Position numbers and translations under genes: made by a program | The notes under the pieces: model-generated | What the model saw: only the letters and a program-made list of their open reading frames with translations | Told to the model about the DNA's origin: nothing | Database searches by the model: none | Shown here: positions 26,417 through 35,789 of the stretch, piece by piece | Position numbering within the stretch: position 1 is the stretch's first letter | Layout of the letters: the number at the start of each line of letters is the position of its first letter | Assembly (NCBI RefSeq): GCF_011040495.1 | Contig: NZ_CP049042.1 | Span: 1-64,000 of the forward strand | Direction of reading: 5' to 3' | Length of the DNA stretch: 64,000 nt | DNA from: Pseudohalocynthiibacter aestuariivivens | GTDB taxonomy: Bacteria; Pseudomonadota; Alphaproteobacteria; Rhodobacterales; Rhodobacteraceae

Positions 26417-26734
26417 TTATTGCCAGAACTTGACGAAAACACGCCCGTCTTCGATCTTGGTGAGATAGGTTTTTAGATCAATCGATACCGGAGCACCGAG
26501 CGCCTTACCTGTCTTGATGTCAAATCGACCATTGTGCAGGGGGCATTCGATGATACCGTCCAACGGCAACCCGTCTGCTAGGCACGCAAATTCGTGCGTG
26601 CACACGCCGTGTGTGGCATAAAAGGCCCCATCCACATTGAAGACGGCAATCTCATTTCCCTCGATCTCGACAGAAATGACGTCGTCTTCTTCGATGTCTT
26701 CAACCGCTGCAACGTCATACCATTCACCAGTCAT
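26417..26734 (-). CDS. Rieske ferredoxin (MocE-like)
   Basis: A 105-residue [2Fe-2S] ferredoxin with Rieske boxes CTHEFACL (Cys/His) and CPLHNGRFD. It is acidic, as usual for electron carriers. A strong Shine-Dalgarno AGGAGG lies 5 nt before the ATG. It is followed by the three-His-box oxygenase, its presumed electron acceptor, in the same order as mocE/mocD-type pairs. Confidence 0.85.
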   Translation of the reverse strand: MTGEWYDVAAVEDIEEDDVISVEIEGNEIAVFNVDGAFYATHGVCTHEFACLADGLPLDGIIECPLHNGRFDIKTGKALGAPVSIDLKTYLTKIEDGRVFVKFWQ

Positions 26735-26776
26735 ATAAACCTCCTGACTCCTTCTGAACCTAGGAAAATCAGGGTA

Positions 26777-26792
26777 CCAAAGTTAACTTTGG
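26777..26792. promoter_or_regulatory. 16-bp perfect palindrome before the Rieske gene
   Basis: CCAAAGTTAACTTTGG, a perfect palindrome in the 67-bp gap between the BisC-type gene and the Rieske ferredoxin gene, 43 bp upstream of the Rieske ATG. It could be a regulator site for an internal promoter or an RNA hairpin that changes expression between the two halves of the operon. Confidence 0.4.
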
Positions 26793-26801
26793 CAAGGCAG
26801 A

Positions 26802-29147
26802 TTACTGCGGTAACTGAGACTCTTCCGTCGCTTTAACTTTTACGGGCGCGGAAAACGGGGATGGTTCTGGAGCGCCTTCGGCTTTCACTATCTCAACCAT
26901 GGCGGTCATTGGCGTCGGGCCTTGCGCCAAGGCAGATGTGCCGAAGTCCTTGGTAAGTACATTGGGGTTTCCATGGCGGCAGTAGCCAGCTTCGGGACCT
27001 GAAGGTATCGGATCGTACCAGGCGCCGGTCGGGAGTTGCACGCATCCCTGACGGATTGCATTGGAAAGCACTACTCCCGCGTAGCAAGCGCCGCGCTTAT
27101 TGAAAACGAGCACTATGTCGCCATCGGACAGCCCACGCTGGTTTGCATCCAACGGGTGCATTGTCAAAGCTTCGCGCCCGTTCACCTTACCCTCAAGGCT
27201 TACCTTGCCAGGATCAAACTGGCTGTGCAAACGGTTCGGGGGCTGATTGGAGATTAGATGCAGCGGAAATTCGGTCTCATTTGGCGCTCCAAGACGCTCT
27301 GATGGCTTGATCCAAGTCGGGTGGCCCGCACAGTCTTTCAATACCATAGCAGCGATCGTCTCGCTGAAAATCTCGATCTTGCCGCTCGGAGTCGAAAGTG
27401 GATGCGCGATTGGATCGGCGCGAAAAGCCTCGAGGAGCACCCTCTCTTCAATTTCGGGTGCATTGTCGTGAATGCCCTTCGTGCGCAATTCGTCAATGGT
27501 AGGTAGATAGAGGCCGCTTTGATGTGCGTTGGCCCGGGTCTCGGCCCATATCGATTTGATCCAGGCCTCGGCATCTTGCCCTTGGTGAAATTTTTGACCA
27601 ACATCGAGCCGTTCAGCGATAGCGCTAAAAATATCGAAGTCGTTCCTGCTTTCACCAACGGGTTCAATCACCTGTTCCATAGCCACGATTCTAGTGTCCC
27701 AGCTTCCCATGGCGATGTCATGGCGTTCAAGTGGTGTCGTCGCTGGGAATACGATATCTGCATGTCGTGCGGTCGAAGTCCAGAATGGTTCATTCACGAT
27801 CACGGTTTCGGGTTGCCTGAAAGCCTGTACCAGGCGGTTCAAGTCCTGGTGGTGGTGAAATGGGTTGCCCCCTGCCCAGTAAATGGCCCGAATGTCGGGG
27901 TAATTTCGCATTTCACCCATGAATTGATAACGCGCTCCGGGGTTCAGCAAGGCGTCGGCAATACGCGCTACCGGGATGTGGGTCTTGACCGGGTTCTCGC
28001 CCTGTGGGAGTGCGCCATAGCGAAAGCGGCGCACGGGGTGCCCCGTGCCATTGTCGGAGGCATATCCGAATCCGAAGCCACCTCCTGGCAATCCGATCTG
28101 TCCGAGCATCGCAGCAAGGACAACGATCATCCACGCCGGCTGCTCTCCATGATCCGCACGTTGCAGCGACCAGGCCATGTTGATCAGGCAGCGCCTGCGT
28201 GCCATCCGGCGCGCAAGGGTCCTGATCCTATTCGCTGGAATACCAGTGATCCTTGCAGCCCAACCCGGATTTTTGGGTTGCCTGTCCGTATGCCCAAGCA
28301 GATAGGGAAGGAACTGTTCAAATCCCACGCAGTAGCGTTTGAGAAAGTTGATGTCGGCAAGGTTTTCCGTCCACAGGACGAATGCGAGGGCCAGCATCAT
28401 AGCCGTGTCAGTACCCGGGCGGATTGCCAGCCAATCGGCACCGAGGGCATCAGGGCAATCGGACTTCTGCGGGCTGATATTCACGAATACCGCGCCGTTG
28501 GCACGCGCCTTGTTCAGGTTTTGTCCGACGATATGACGAGTGGCACCACCCGCTGCAATCTGTGTGTTTTTGATCGCCACGCCACCAAAAAGTACAAACA
28601 GCTCCGTGTGTCTTGAAAGAACCGGCCAAGATGTGGCGCCTTTCAGAATATCACGCTCGAAGTCACCAACGACATACGGACACAGGCCCTCCAAAGCAGC
28701 ATGACTGTAGGTGCCGACAGTTCCAGAATAGCCGCCAAGACAATTCAGAAATCTGTGGATCTGGCTTTGCGCATGATGGAAGCGCCCGGCACTTGCCCAA
28801 CCGTATGAACCGCCGAACACAGCTGATGGTCCGTGTTTAGCATATATCTCACCAAGTTGGCGGGCGGCCAAATCCAGTGCGTCATTCCACGACAGTTCGA
28901 TGAAGGACTCCTGACCACGTTTTTCCCGCCTATCAGGCCCATCGCGGTCTAAATACCCTTCGCGAACTGCCGGACGCCTGACGCGTGCATCGCTGTTGAC
29001 CACGTCAAGCAACCCGATGTGTATCCTCGACGGAGACGGGTCATCCGAGAGTTGTCGCACACACCACTCGTCCCGATCACTTTTATGAACGTGAAAGGCT
29101 CCCGAATGGAAACAGGACAATTTACTGGTGCGTTCGCTTTGCTTCAC
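26802..29147 (-). CDS. BisC/DMSO-TMAO-reductase-type molybdoenzyme, cytoplasmic
   Basis: A 781-residue molybdopterin enzyme of the DMSO/TMAO/biotin-sulfoxide reductase branch. GGSYGWASAGRFHHAQSQ near residue 111 and GTYSHAALEG with the presumed Ser molybdenum ligand are diagnostic; there is no N-terminal 4Fe-4S motif, as in BisC and TorA. No twin-arginine signal is present, so it is cytoplasmic like BisC. Such enzymes reduce S- or N-oxides, which fits an osmolyte oxide substrate imported by the neighbouring transporter. Start is a GTG at 29147. Located between the TPR and Rieske genes. Confidence 0.85.
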   Translation of the reverse strand: MKQSERTSKLSCFHSGAFHVHKSDRDEWCVRQLSDDPSPSRIHIGLLDVVNSDARVRRPAVREGYLDRDGPDRREKRGQESFIELSWNDALDLAARQLGEIYAKHGPSAVFGGSYGWASAGRFHHAQSQIHRFLNCLGGYSGTVGTYSHAALEGLCPYVVGDFERDILKGATSWPVLSRHTELFVLFGGVAIKNTQIAAGGATRHIVGQNLNKARANGAVFVNISPQKSDCPDALGADWLAIRPGTDTAMMLALAFVLWTENLADINFLKRYCVGFEQFLPYLLGHTDRQPKNPGWAARITGIPANRIRTLARRMARRRCLINMAWSLQRADHGEQPAWMIVVLAAMLGQIGLPGGGFGFGYASDNGTGHPVRRFRYGALPQGENPVKTHIPVARIADALLNPGARYQFMGEMRNYPDIRAIYWAGGNPFHHHQDLNRLVQAFRQPETVIVNEPFWTSTARHADIVFPATTPLERHDIAMGSWDTRIVAMEQVIEPVGESRNDFDIFSAIAERLDVGQKFHQGQDAEAWIKSIWAETRANAHQSGLYLPTIDELRTKGIHDNAPEIEERVLLEAFRADPIAHPLSTPSGKIEIFSETIAAMVLKDCAGHPTWIKPSERLGAPNETEFPLHLISNQPPNRLHSQFDPGKVSLEGKVNGREALTMHPLDANQRGLSDGDIVLVFNKRGACYAGVVLSNAIRQGCVQLPTGAWYDPIPSGPEAGYCRHGNPNVLTKDFGTSALAQGPTPMTAMVEIVKAEGAPEPSPFSAPVKVKATEESQLPQ

Positions 29148-29180
29148 ATCTGTTCCAAAGGTCCAGGGTAGACGGGCGGG

Positions 29181-30821
29181 TCAGGTGATCCCGGCAGTCC
29201 TACAAAAACATGACACCTTGACCGGAACCTCCGATCGCGCCGCAGCCATTTCAAAGCTATGACGCACATGGGGGAGTTCGGTTGCTTCCCTCCTGCGCTC
29301 TAGGCATTCCATAAGGCCACGCAAGCTCCAGACATTGCCGGGGTGCTGACAGGCACGGCTTAGCGTGTCGTCAAATCCGAGGTCTGCGCGATAAATGCTC
29401 TCAGCCTCTTCCAACTGTCCCTGCTCCATCAACAATGCGCCAAGCGCGTGGCGCGTGGGCTGCATCCAGCCCCAGGGTTCGTCATATTCCAGAGTGTCGT
29501 CCCTGCGGATCGACTCGCGTAGGTGCGAAAAGGCCAGTTCGTGATTGCCTTTGTGATATTCAAGTTCACCCAGCATCATCTGCTCGGCAATGCCCAAGAC
29601 ATCGCTCGCCAGATTATTCACCACGCGTCGCGTTTTCGGTACTTTTTCAAGCGCTTCGTAAAACAAAGCCATTTCGGCTTCGGCCTCTTCGACCCTGCGC
29701 AAGTTGGCCAAGGCCACGGTACGCGCATACCTCAGGGTCGCCATGGAATAGCTGTAAACCTCGGGCTTCTCCGGTAGAGGTTCAGCCAAGATATCTTTCC
29801 ACATCCCAAACCGGATTCGCACGTGTTGCTTGATCGAAAGATAGCACTCCAGAAAATCGCCGTGTTCGATGATCACGCTTTCTGGGATAGTTTGCGTCAT
29901 CTCATCGGCTGTCCTCAGAGCGACAGACCGCTGTCCCTGAAACATCGCGCCATAGACTTTGAAATGATAGTCGTGAAGCCGGTAGTAGGTGTAGAAGTTG
30001 TTGCCCCCACGATAGGAATAAAATTTTGCATTCGCCAGCGTGGCCCGGTGATTGCGTTCGACCACCATCTGGTAGTTTCCGCATAGCACATCTATATGCG
30101 TGGGCATGTGCCAAAGGTGGCCAGCATCCGGTATCAGGCCGCCAAGCGCATCTCCGTGGCGCAAGGCACGCTCGGGATGGGGCGACATTTCCAACGCATG
30201 AATATATAGGTGAAGCAGGCCCGCATGCTCCCATGCCTTTGGATTGGTTGCAAAGGCATGATCCATGGCGGCAATGATTTCCTCGGTATCCGCATTTTCG
30301 GCCGGCTCACCAGTTTGCAAGTTCCATAGTTTCCACGGCGTCCGGTTCATCAGTGCCTCAACATACAAGGCACGGACGTTCAGATTGTCGCCATAGGTCT
30401 TAAAGACTTGGCGCATCTCATTGCCATAGGCGTCATTGTAAGGTCCAAATTCGTCCGTATCTGGAGACGTTGGGTAGCGTGCCGGTAGGGCTTCGATCAA
30501 AGCTGCTTCGAGCGTTGAAACCGCCGAGATTAGTGCCCGGGCTGACCGCAATGCCGTATGTGCCTGTTGCAGAACCTCAGCGCGTTCCTCAGGGCTGTAG
30601 GTAAACCACCAGCGATTGTAGTTCGGTCCGATGGCATAAGCGATACCCCAATGTGCCATGGCGCAATTTGGATCTTCTTTTAGAGCGTTTTCGAAACAGA
30701 CGATCGCTTCCTCATGGTTGTATCCGTAAATCCAAGCGAGCCCGCGATCGAACCACTGTTGTGCGACAGGAAATTCTGTCGTGACTGGCCAAGAATATGT
30801 ACCGAGGTCAAAATATTCCAT
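29181..30821 (-). CDS. Tetratricopeptide-repeat protein with conserved His clusters
   Basis: About 546 residues from the ATG at 30821, which has AAGGA 7 nt upstream (an ATG seven codons earlier lacks this). TPR-like helical pairs run through most of the chain (YNHEEAIVCFENALKEDPNC, RHALGALLMEQGQLEEAESI). The central block HLYIHALEMSPHPERALRHG and HLWHMPTHIDVLCGNY is dense in histidines, unusual for a pure scaffold and suggestive of a metal or catalytic site. The family occurs in many bacteria without known function as far as I recall. Position between GST and the molybdoenzyme implies a part in the same pathway. Confidence 0.75.
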   Translation of the reverse strand: MEYFDLGTYSWPVTTEFPVAQQWFDRGLAWIYGYNHEEAIVCFENALKEDPNCAMAHWGIAYAIGPNYNRWWFTYSPEERAEVLQQAHTALRSARALISAVSTLEAALIEALPARYPTSPDTDEFGPYNDAYGNEMRQVFKTYGDNLNVRALYVEALMNRTPWKLWNLQTGEPAENADTEEIIAAMDHAFATNPKAWEHAGLLHLYIHALEMSPHPERALRHGDALGGLIPDAGHLWHMPTHIDVLCGNYQMVVERNHRATLANAKFYSYRGGNNFYTYYRLHDYHFKVYGAMFQGQRSVALRTADEMTQTIPESVIIEHGDFLECYLSIKQHVRIRFGMWKDILAEPLPEKPEVYSYSMATLRYARTVALANLRRVEEAEAEMALFYEALEKVPKTRRVVNNLASDVLGIAEQMMLGELEYHKGNHELAFSHLRESIRRDDTLEYDEPWGWMQPTRHALGALLMEQGQLEEAESIYRADLGFDDTLSRACQHPGNVWSLRGLMECLERRREATELPHVRHSFEMAAARSEVPVKVSCFCRTAGIT

Positions 30822-30860
30822 TTTCCGATCCTTATGACGCATTCAGGTCGGCGGGTTGCA

Positions 30861-31520
30861 TCAGACGTCTTCGTATCCAAGTCCCGGGCCGAAATGCCAA
30901 TCTTGGATTGGTGAAATCGCCGGGCGTTCCATTACGCTTTCTGCAATCGAGCGGATTTTTGGGGTCAGACCTCCCAGCCGCGTTGTGTCGCCCTCCCACT
31001 GAAACAGCATCCAGATGTAAATATCCAAAACACTGAACCCGTGGTCTTTCAGAAAATACGGAGAGGCACTGGCTTCTTGCTCCAAAATGGCCCATTGCGC
31101 GTCAACATGGTTGCGACCCTTTTCCATAACGGGTTCGATCTCTTTGTTGGTAAAAGCTTGGGGATAATAACAGCGCAAATATCCCTCATAGATATTGGTC
31201 GCCATAAATACCATCCAGCGAGTCATCTGGCCGCGTTCCGGATGTCCAGGAGGTGGGATCAGTTCCTTTTGTGGATAGTTGTCGGCCAGTGACATAAGGA
31301 TTGCCGCGCTTTCCGTAAGAACATGACCGCCCGGCGTGATTAAGGTTGGTATTTGCCCGCGCGGATTAATGGACAGGAATTCAGTGGTCTTCGTCCCGCC
31401 ATTGGCATAGTCGATTTCTCTCACTTCAAAAGCGGCACCGGCCTCCGCAAGTGTCGCCTGAACGCAGGCTCCTCCGGTTGTTTTGCAGTCATATAAAGTC
31501 AGCATTTTCGGTTTACTCAT
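30861..31520 (-). CDS. Glutathione S-transferase-like protein
   Basis: A 219-residue thioredoxin-fold protein with the N-terminal glutathione-binding domain (LYDCKTTGGACVQATLAEAG, INPRGQIPTLITPGG, LTESAAILMSLAD) and the all-helical C-terminal domain. It may conjugate, isomerise or dehalogenate a pathway intermediate using glutathione, or act as a glutathione lyase. It lies 5 bp downstream of the ABC permease and 39 bp before the TPR gene in one operon. Confidence 0.85.
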   Translation of the reverse strand: MSKPKMLTLYDCKTTGGACVQATLAEAGAAFEVREIDYANGGTKTTEFLSINPRGQIPTLITPGGHVLTESAAILMSLADNYPQKELIPPPGHPERGQMTRWMVFMATNIYEGYLRCYYPQAFTNKEIEPVMEKGRNHVDAQWAILEQEASASPYFLKDHGFSVLDIYIWMLFQWEGDTTRLGGLTPKIRSIAESVMERPAISPIQDWHFGPGLGYEDV

Positions 31521-31525
31521 CCTTG

Positions 31526-33607
31526 TTAGAGCGCTGTCGTTTCAGTGTGCGCACCCTTGACACGCCGGCTGAGTGCCTGGGTCATACGATCAGCGCATAT
31601 CGCGATAATGGCCATGCCGATGCCCGCAACGATGCCTACACCGAAATCTCCATCTGAAAGACCAATGTAGACCTGCTGTCCCAGGCCGTTAGTTCCAACC
31701 AGTGCCGCTATTACAAGCATAGCGATGGCGTACATAATGGTTTGGTTCAGTCCCAATAAGATTACAGGCAGCGCCATAGGCAGCTTGACCCGAAAAAGCA
31801 TCTGTAAGGGCGTAGTTCCGAAGGATTCTGCTGCCTCAACCACCTGATGCGGAAGGTTGCGTAGACCGTGTTCAGCATAGCGAATAGCTGGGACGATGGC
31901 ATAGGCACATATGGACAACAGCGCCGTGAATTCTCCGATCTTGAATAACATCACGAATGGGATGAGGATCACAAAAAGGGGCATGGTCTGAAGCGTATCG
32001 GACACTGGCCGTACCATGGCAGAAAACCGGTCGTGCTCGGCCGCCAGTACCCCGATCGTTGTACCCAGCAGGAAACAGATCATGACTGCGAGGGAAACGA
32101 TGTAGAGCGACAAAACCGCCTTTTCCCAAGATCCCGTCACGATCAGAAATACGAGCCCGGCAACCACACCGATGATTAGGCGGCGTCCGCCCAATTGGTG
32201 TGCCAGCAGCACGAACATGATTACAAACGCCAGCCATGGAATGTTAGTCAAACCGAAGAAATAAACGACACCGCTAACCATGACCAACAAGGTGACATAG
32301 GGCGAAATTCGGCGTGCGCTGACGTAGGCAATGAGGGCGATCAGGCCCGTATAGACCGCCATGTGCCATGGCATCAGTTTAAAGCCCCAACTGAACGGCG
32401 AAACAGTGTCCAGCATCCCAGATTTGATGGGCAGCATGACGAAGAAGAAAAAGTTGTTCTTGATGGCCTTGAGAACGTGCCCGTATGACGCGACGAACTC
32501 GGTGACAGCCTGGTTGATGGCTCCGGCTGCACCCACGACACTTTCCTTCGGCCATGTGCTCAACGCTGGGAAGATCAGTGAAAAACCCACGATCATGACA
32601 AGGCCCGCAAGTGCCGCCCAGAAAGCGCGTCGTTTTGCTTGCGGGCGTTTTTCCACTTGCGATGTGCCGGCTTTGATCGCTAATCCCCATGTGATGCGGT
32701 CCATGATCATTGCGATCAATGCAATTACAATCCCCGCAAGCAGGCTGTCGCCGAACTGTGCCTTGCGCATCGTGCGGGTCACTTCCCACCCGATATCGTT
32801 TGTTCCGCCGATGATTGAGGCAATGATCACCATGCTCAGCGCCGCCATCGTGCACTGGTTCACACCCAGCAAGATTTGTCGCAACGCTGCTGGTGTTCTG
32901 ACCTGCCAGAACAACTGTCTTTCATTCGCGCCAGACATTTGGCCGGATTCGACGATCGACCCTGGTACATTCTGAAGGCCGACGATCGTGTTTCTAACCA
33001 TGGGTGGAAATGCAAAGATGATGCTGGAGATTAGGCCAACCGTTGTACCGAACCCGAAGAGGAGGAGGATTGGGATCAGATAAGCAAAGGCGGGAATCGT
33101 CTGCAGCAGGTCAAGTGTGGGGATGACCACCCGGTGTGCTCGATCCGAGTAGAATCCCCACGCTCCAATCGCAAAACCCAGTGCAATCGACATCGGCACC
33201 GAAACCAAGACGAGTGCTAGGGAGTTCATCGTGGGCACCCAATACCCAAAAGAGGCGATGTAGACACATGTCAGGGCGCAAAACATCGTCAACAGGACCC
33301 CGGATGCGCGGAGCGCCAGAACGCATACGGCATAGGTCGTGACGCTCCAGGGTAGCCACTGCAGAACGGACTGCGTCCAATAAACTGGCCATTCTAGAAG
33401 CCAAGCAATAGATTTGAAGATAAACCCGAATGTGTCGACGAACCATGCCATGGCCGCGTTCAGCGGCTCTGTGATTGGCATTTCCAATGCACTTGGTGGA
33501 AGAACGATATCTTCTGCCACCGCGCCGACAATGGCCAGTGCAAAAAAAACGACGACGGTTGCTGTCGGCAGCAACAATGGCTTTCTGAATAGCGCGGCAG
33601 TCATCAT
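31526..33607 (-). CDS. Duplicated-domain ABC permease, glycine betaine/proline type
   Basis: A 693-residue membrane protein containing two ProW-like permease units in one chain. Each has the binding-protein-dependent transport motif: the first at FGFGTTVGLISSIIFAFPPM and EVTRTMRKAQ, the second at MARYAEHGLRNLP-type region and TNGLGQQVYIGLSDGDFG. About 14 hydrophobic helices are seen. The start codon overlaps the ATPase stop (ATGA at 33607-33604). It forms an importer with the adjacent ATPase and binding protein for a quaternary ammonium or related zwitterion. Confidence 0.85.
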   Translation of the reverse strand: MMTAALFRKPLLLPTATVVVFFALAIVGAVAEDIVLPPSALEMPITEPLNAAMAWFVDTFGFIFKSIAWLLEWPVYWTQSVLQWLPWSVTTYAVCVLALRASGVLLTMFCALTCVYIASFGYWVPTMNSLALVLVSVPMSIALGFAIGAWGFYSDRAHRVVIPTLDLLQTIPAFAYLIPILLLFGFGTTVGLISSIIFAFPPMVRNTIVGLQNVPGSIVESGQMSGANERQLFWQVRTPAALRQILLGVNQCTMAALSMVIIASIIGGTNDIGWEVTRTMRKAQFGDSLLAGIVIALIAMIMDRITWGLAIKAGTSQVEKRPQAKRRAFWAALAGLVMIVGFSLIFPALSTWPKESVVGAAGAINQAVTEFVASYGHVLKAIKNNFFFFVMLPIKSGMLDTVSPFSWGFKLMPWHMAVYTGLIALIAYVSARRISPYVTLLVMVSGVVYFFGLTNIPWLAFVIMFVLLAHQLGGRRLIIGVVAGLVFLIVTGSWEKAVLSLYIVSLAVMICFLLGTTIGVLAAEHDRFSAMVRPVSDTLQTMPLFVILIPFVMLFKIGEFTALLSICAYAIVPAIRYAEHGLRNLPHQVVEAAESFGTTPLQMLFRVKLPMALPVILLGLNQTIMYAIAMLVIAALVGTNGLGQQVYIGLSDGDFGVGIVAGIGMAIIAICADRMTQALSRRVKGAHTETTAL

Positions 33608-34713
33608 GCTTGACCTGCGAATTGATCATCCGTGGACACTTCTCGGACGACCTGACGGTCTTCGGAACCTGTTGCCAGCGCCTTGACGACCCCGCGGGCT
33701 GTCGCAACGCCTAGAACCAGCCCGTTTTCATCCTCGACAAGAACACCATCTTCGTGTTCCGCGAGATAGGGCAAAAGGTCTTCAACCGACGTGTTGTGCG
33801 CCACGCGGCCTTTCACGATCTTGTCCCGATCCTCAATGGGACGCATGACGTCCTCGGCGTGCAGGATCCGTTCCCAAGGAACATCGCTGGTGAATTCGAA
33901 AACGTAATCGTCGGCGGGATTTAGAATCAGATCTAGTGGTGTGCCGATTTGCACTACCTCGCCATCTTTCATGATCATGATGCGATCCGCGATGCGTAGA
34001 GCTTCGAGGAAGTCATGAGTGATGAAGACAATGCTTTTGTGAAGGACTTGTTGGATGCGCAGAAATTCATCCTGCATCTGGCGGCGGATAAGGGGGTCAA
34101 GAGCGGAAAACGGCTCGTCCAGGAACCAGATATCCGGTTCAACAGCCAAGGACCTCGCGATGCCTACACGCTGCTGTTGCCCACCGGACAGTTGATCGGG
34201 AAAATTGTGTTCCCGACCATTGAGTTCGACCAAATCGATTACGCGCCTAGCACGTTCGAAACGTTCTTTTTCGGAAATACCCTGAAGTTTCAGTGGGAAC
34301 GCAATATTTTCAATCACATTGAGATGTGGTAGCAGGCCGAAGGCTTGGAACACCATGCCCATCTTGTTGCGGCGGATATCGATCAGTTCCTTTTTAGACA
34401 GAGAAAGCAGATCGTGGCCTTCGATCAGAACCGCTCCTGCGGTCGGCTCTACGAGACGTGAAAGGCAACGGACCACGGTTGATTTGCCCGAACCAGAAAG
34501 TCCCATTATTACGAAGATTTCGCCCCTATGCAGATCGAAAGAGACATTTGCAGCAGCGGTAATATGATTCTCTGAGCGAATTTCGGCGATCGTTTCATCC
34601 GGATCGGACAGCTTGCCACATTTCCTTGTAAAGAACTTGTCAGGATTGGGCCCGTAGATCTTCCAGACGTTTCTGCAAGACAGGACCACCTCTTTGGTCG
34701 AACTGAATTTCAT
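33604..34713 (-). CDS. ABC transporter ATPase, glycine betaine/proline type
   Basis: A 369-residue ProV-like ATPase: Walker A MGLSGSGKST, Q-loop VFQAFGLLPHLNV, signature LSGGQQQRVGIARSL, Walker B WFLDEPFSALD, and a C-terminal CBS-like regulatory pair (VAHNTSVEDLLPYL ... GLVLGVATARGVVKAL). The ATG at 34713 is preferred over an upstream GTG at 34767 because the latter lies within the intergenic hairpin at 34745-34767. Couples ATP hydrolysis to uptake with the duplicated permease. Confidence 0.9.
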   Translation of the reverse strand: MKFSSTKEVVLSCRNVWKIYGPNPDKFFTRKCGKLSDPDETIAEIRSENHITAAANVSFDLHRGEIFVIMGLSGSGKSTVVRCLSRLVEPTAGAVLIEGHDLLSLSKKELIDIRRNKMGMVFQAFGLLPHLNVIENIAFPLKLQGISEKERFERARRVIDLVELNGREHNFPDQLSGGQQQRVGIARSLAVEPDIWFLDEPFSALDPLIRRQMQDEFLRIQQVLHKSIVFITHDFLEALRIADRIMIMKDGEVVQIGTPLDLILNPADDYVFEFTSDVPWERILHAEDVMRPIEDRDKIVKGRVAHNTSVEDLLPYLAEHEDGVLVEDENGLVLGVATARGVVKALATGSEDRQVVREVSTDDQFAGQA

Positions 34714-34744
34714 GCTTAGACTTTTTTGATTCGGGAAAAGTAAC

Positions 34745-34767
34745 GTGGCGCAGTCAAATTGCGCCAC
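34745..34767. promoter_or_regulatory. Intergenic hairpin between binding-protein and ATPase genes
   Basis: GTGGCGCA-N7-TGCGCCAC, a perfect 8-bp stem with a 7-nt loop just after the binding-protein gene. Such hairpins commonly protect the upstream message or cause partial termination, so the binding protein can be made in excess over ATPase and permease. Confidence 0.6.
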
Positions 34768-34790
34768 GAGTTAAGGTGCAGATCTGTGGA

Positions 34791-35726
34791 TCAACTGTCG
34801 ATGCTGCTAACCCAAGGTTGCCACACACTTTCGTTATGGTCGATCCATTCGCGGGCCACCTCATCCACGCTTCGACCGTTCTGATCAACCTCAAGGATCA
34901 ACCTGTTTTGAATTTCGTTTGTGAGGGTGAATTTTTCCACGAACTCGTAGGCATCGGGCCACTTTTCTTCAAATCCCGACCAAACAACTTTGACAACATC
35001 AGCTTGTTCAAACCCGCAGGCATCTTCGTAAGTCTGATTTTTTTCATCGCAGTTTCCTTCTATTGGATTCCATTCTACCCAATTCAAATCCACTTCGGCG
35101 AAGACCCAATGTGGTTGCCACATCATCATGATAATTGGTTCTTCCGCAGCAATTGCACCTTTGAGTTCGGCAACCATAGAACCTTCACTGCCTCCTGGCA
35201 CGGGTACGTAAGGCAGACCAAACTTTTCAATGAGGGCCCTCGAACGCGGTCCCCAATCCGCCGGATAATCTATCAACCGGCCTTTCGGATATGTGTCGGC
35301 GCTTGTAAACGCCTCGGCACAGTTCATCAAAGCGGTGTAGTTGGGAAGTCCGGGGCAGCGCTCTTCCATGTAGGGAGGATAGATCCAGCCTTCATCGGCT
35401 ACGACCCCCAAATCGCCGACGATTTTCATCGCACCGGAATCAAGCGCTTTTTGATAAATGTCGCCAACGTTGTTAGTCCAGTTTTCCGGTTGCACATGCA
35501 ACTCACCCTGGCTGATTGCCGTGAATTGAGGAACCGCACCTGCCGTAACGTATTCCACGCTGTATCCAGCATCGGTCAACAGTTCACCCATGATCCGCGC
35601 AGACAAGTTCTGTCCCGTCCACTCGTTCATGGGAATTCTGATCGTATCTGTGGATTCTGCTACAGCTACTCCGCCTATTGTAACGGCAAGTGCAAGCGAT
35701 ACCGGAAGCCCTTGTTTGTAACGCAT
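34791..35726 (-). CDS. ABC transporter periplasmic binding protein, ProX type
   Basis: A 311-residue exported binding protein with a signal peptide ending around GGVAVAES. The mature chain starts TIRIPMNEWTGQNLSARI and has the Trp-rich pocket region of choline/betaine-binding proteins (VQPENWTNNV, WIYPPYMEERCPGLP, IMMMWQPHWVFAEVDLNWVE). Aromatic residues of this kind form a cage for quaternary ammonium or sulfonium groups. Two Cys pairs (ERCPGLPNY / MNCAEA; EGNCDEKNQTYEDACGF) may make disulfides. First gene of a nine-gene leftward operon. Confidence 0.88.
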   Translation of the reverse strand: MRYKQGLPVSLALAVTIGGVAVAESTDTIRIPMNEWTGQNLSARIMGELLTDAGYSVEYVTAGAVPQFTAISQGELHVQPENWTNNVGDIYQKALDSGAMKIVGDLGVVADEGWIYPPYMEERCPGLPNYTALMNCAEAFTSADTYPKGRLIDYPADWGPRSRALIEKFGLPYVPVPGGSEGSMVAELKGAIAAEEPIIMMMWQPHWVFAEVDLNWVEWNPIEGNCDEKNQTYEDACGFEQADVVKVVWSGFEEKWPDAYEFVEKFTLTNEIQNRLILEVDQNGRSVDEVAREWIDHNESVWQPWVSSIDS

Positions 35727-35789
35727 GTTGAACCTCTCCTGTTTTCGTTGGCTTCAACATGCTGATGATCTTCCAACTGTATAACAAGA

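Noticed and set aside
27519..28616. A 365-codon plus-strand frame
   Set aside because: Antisense to the BisC-type molybdoenzyme, which is continuous with clear motifs.
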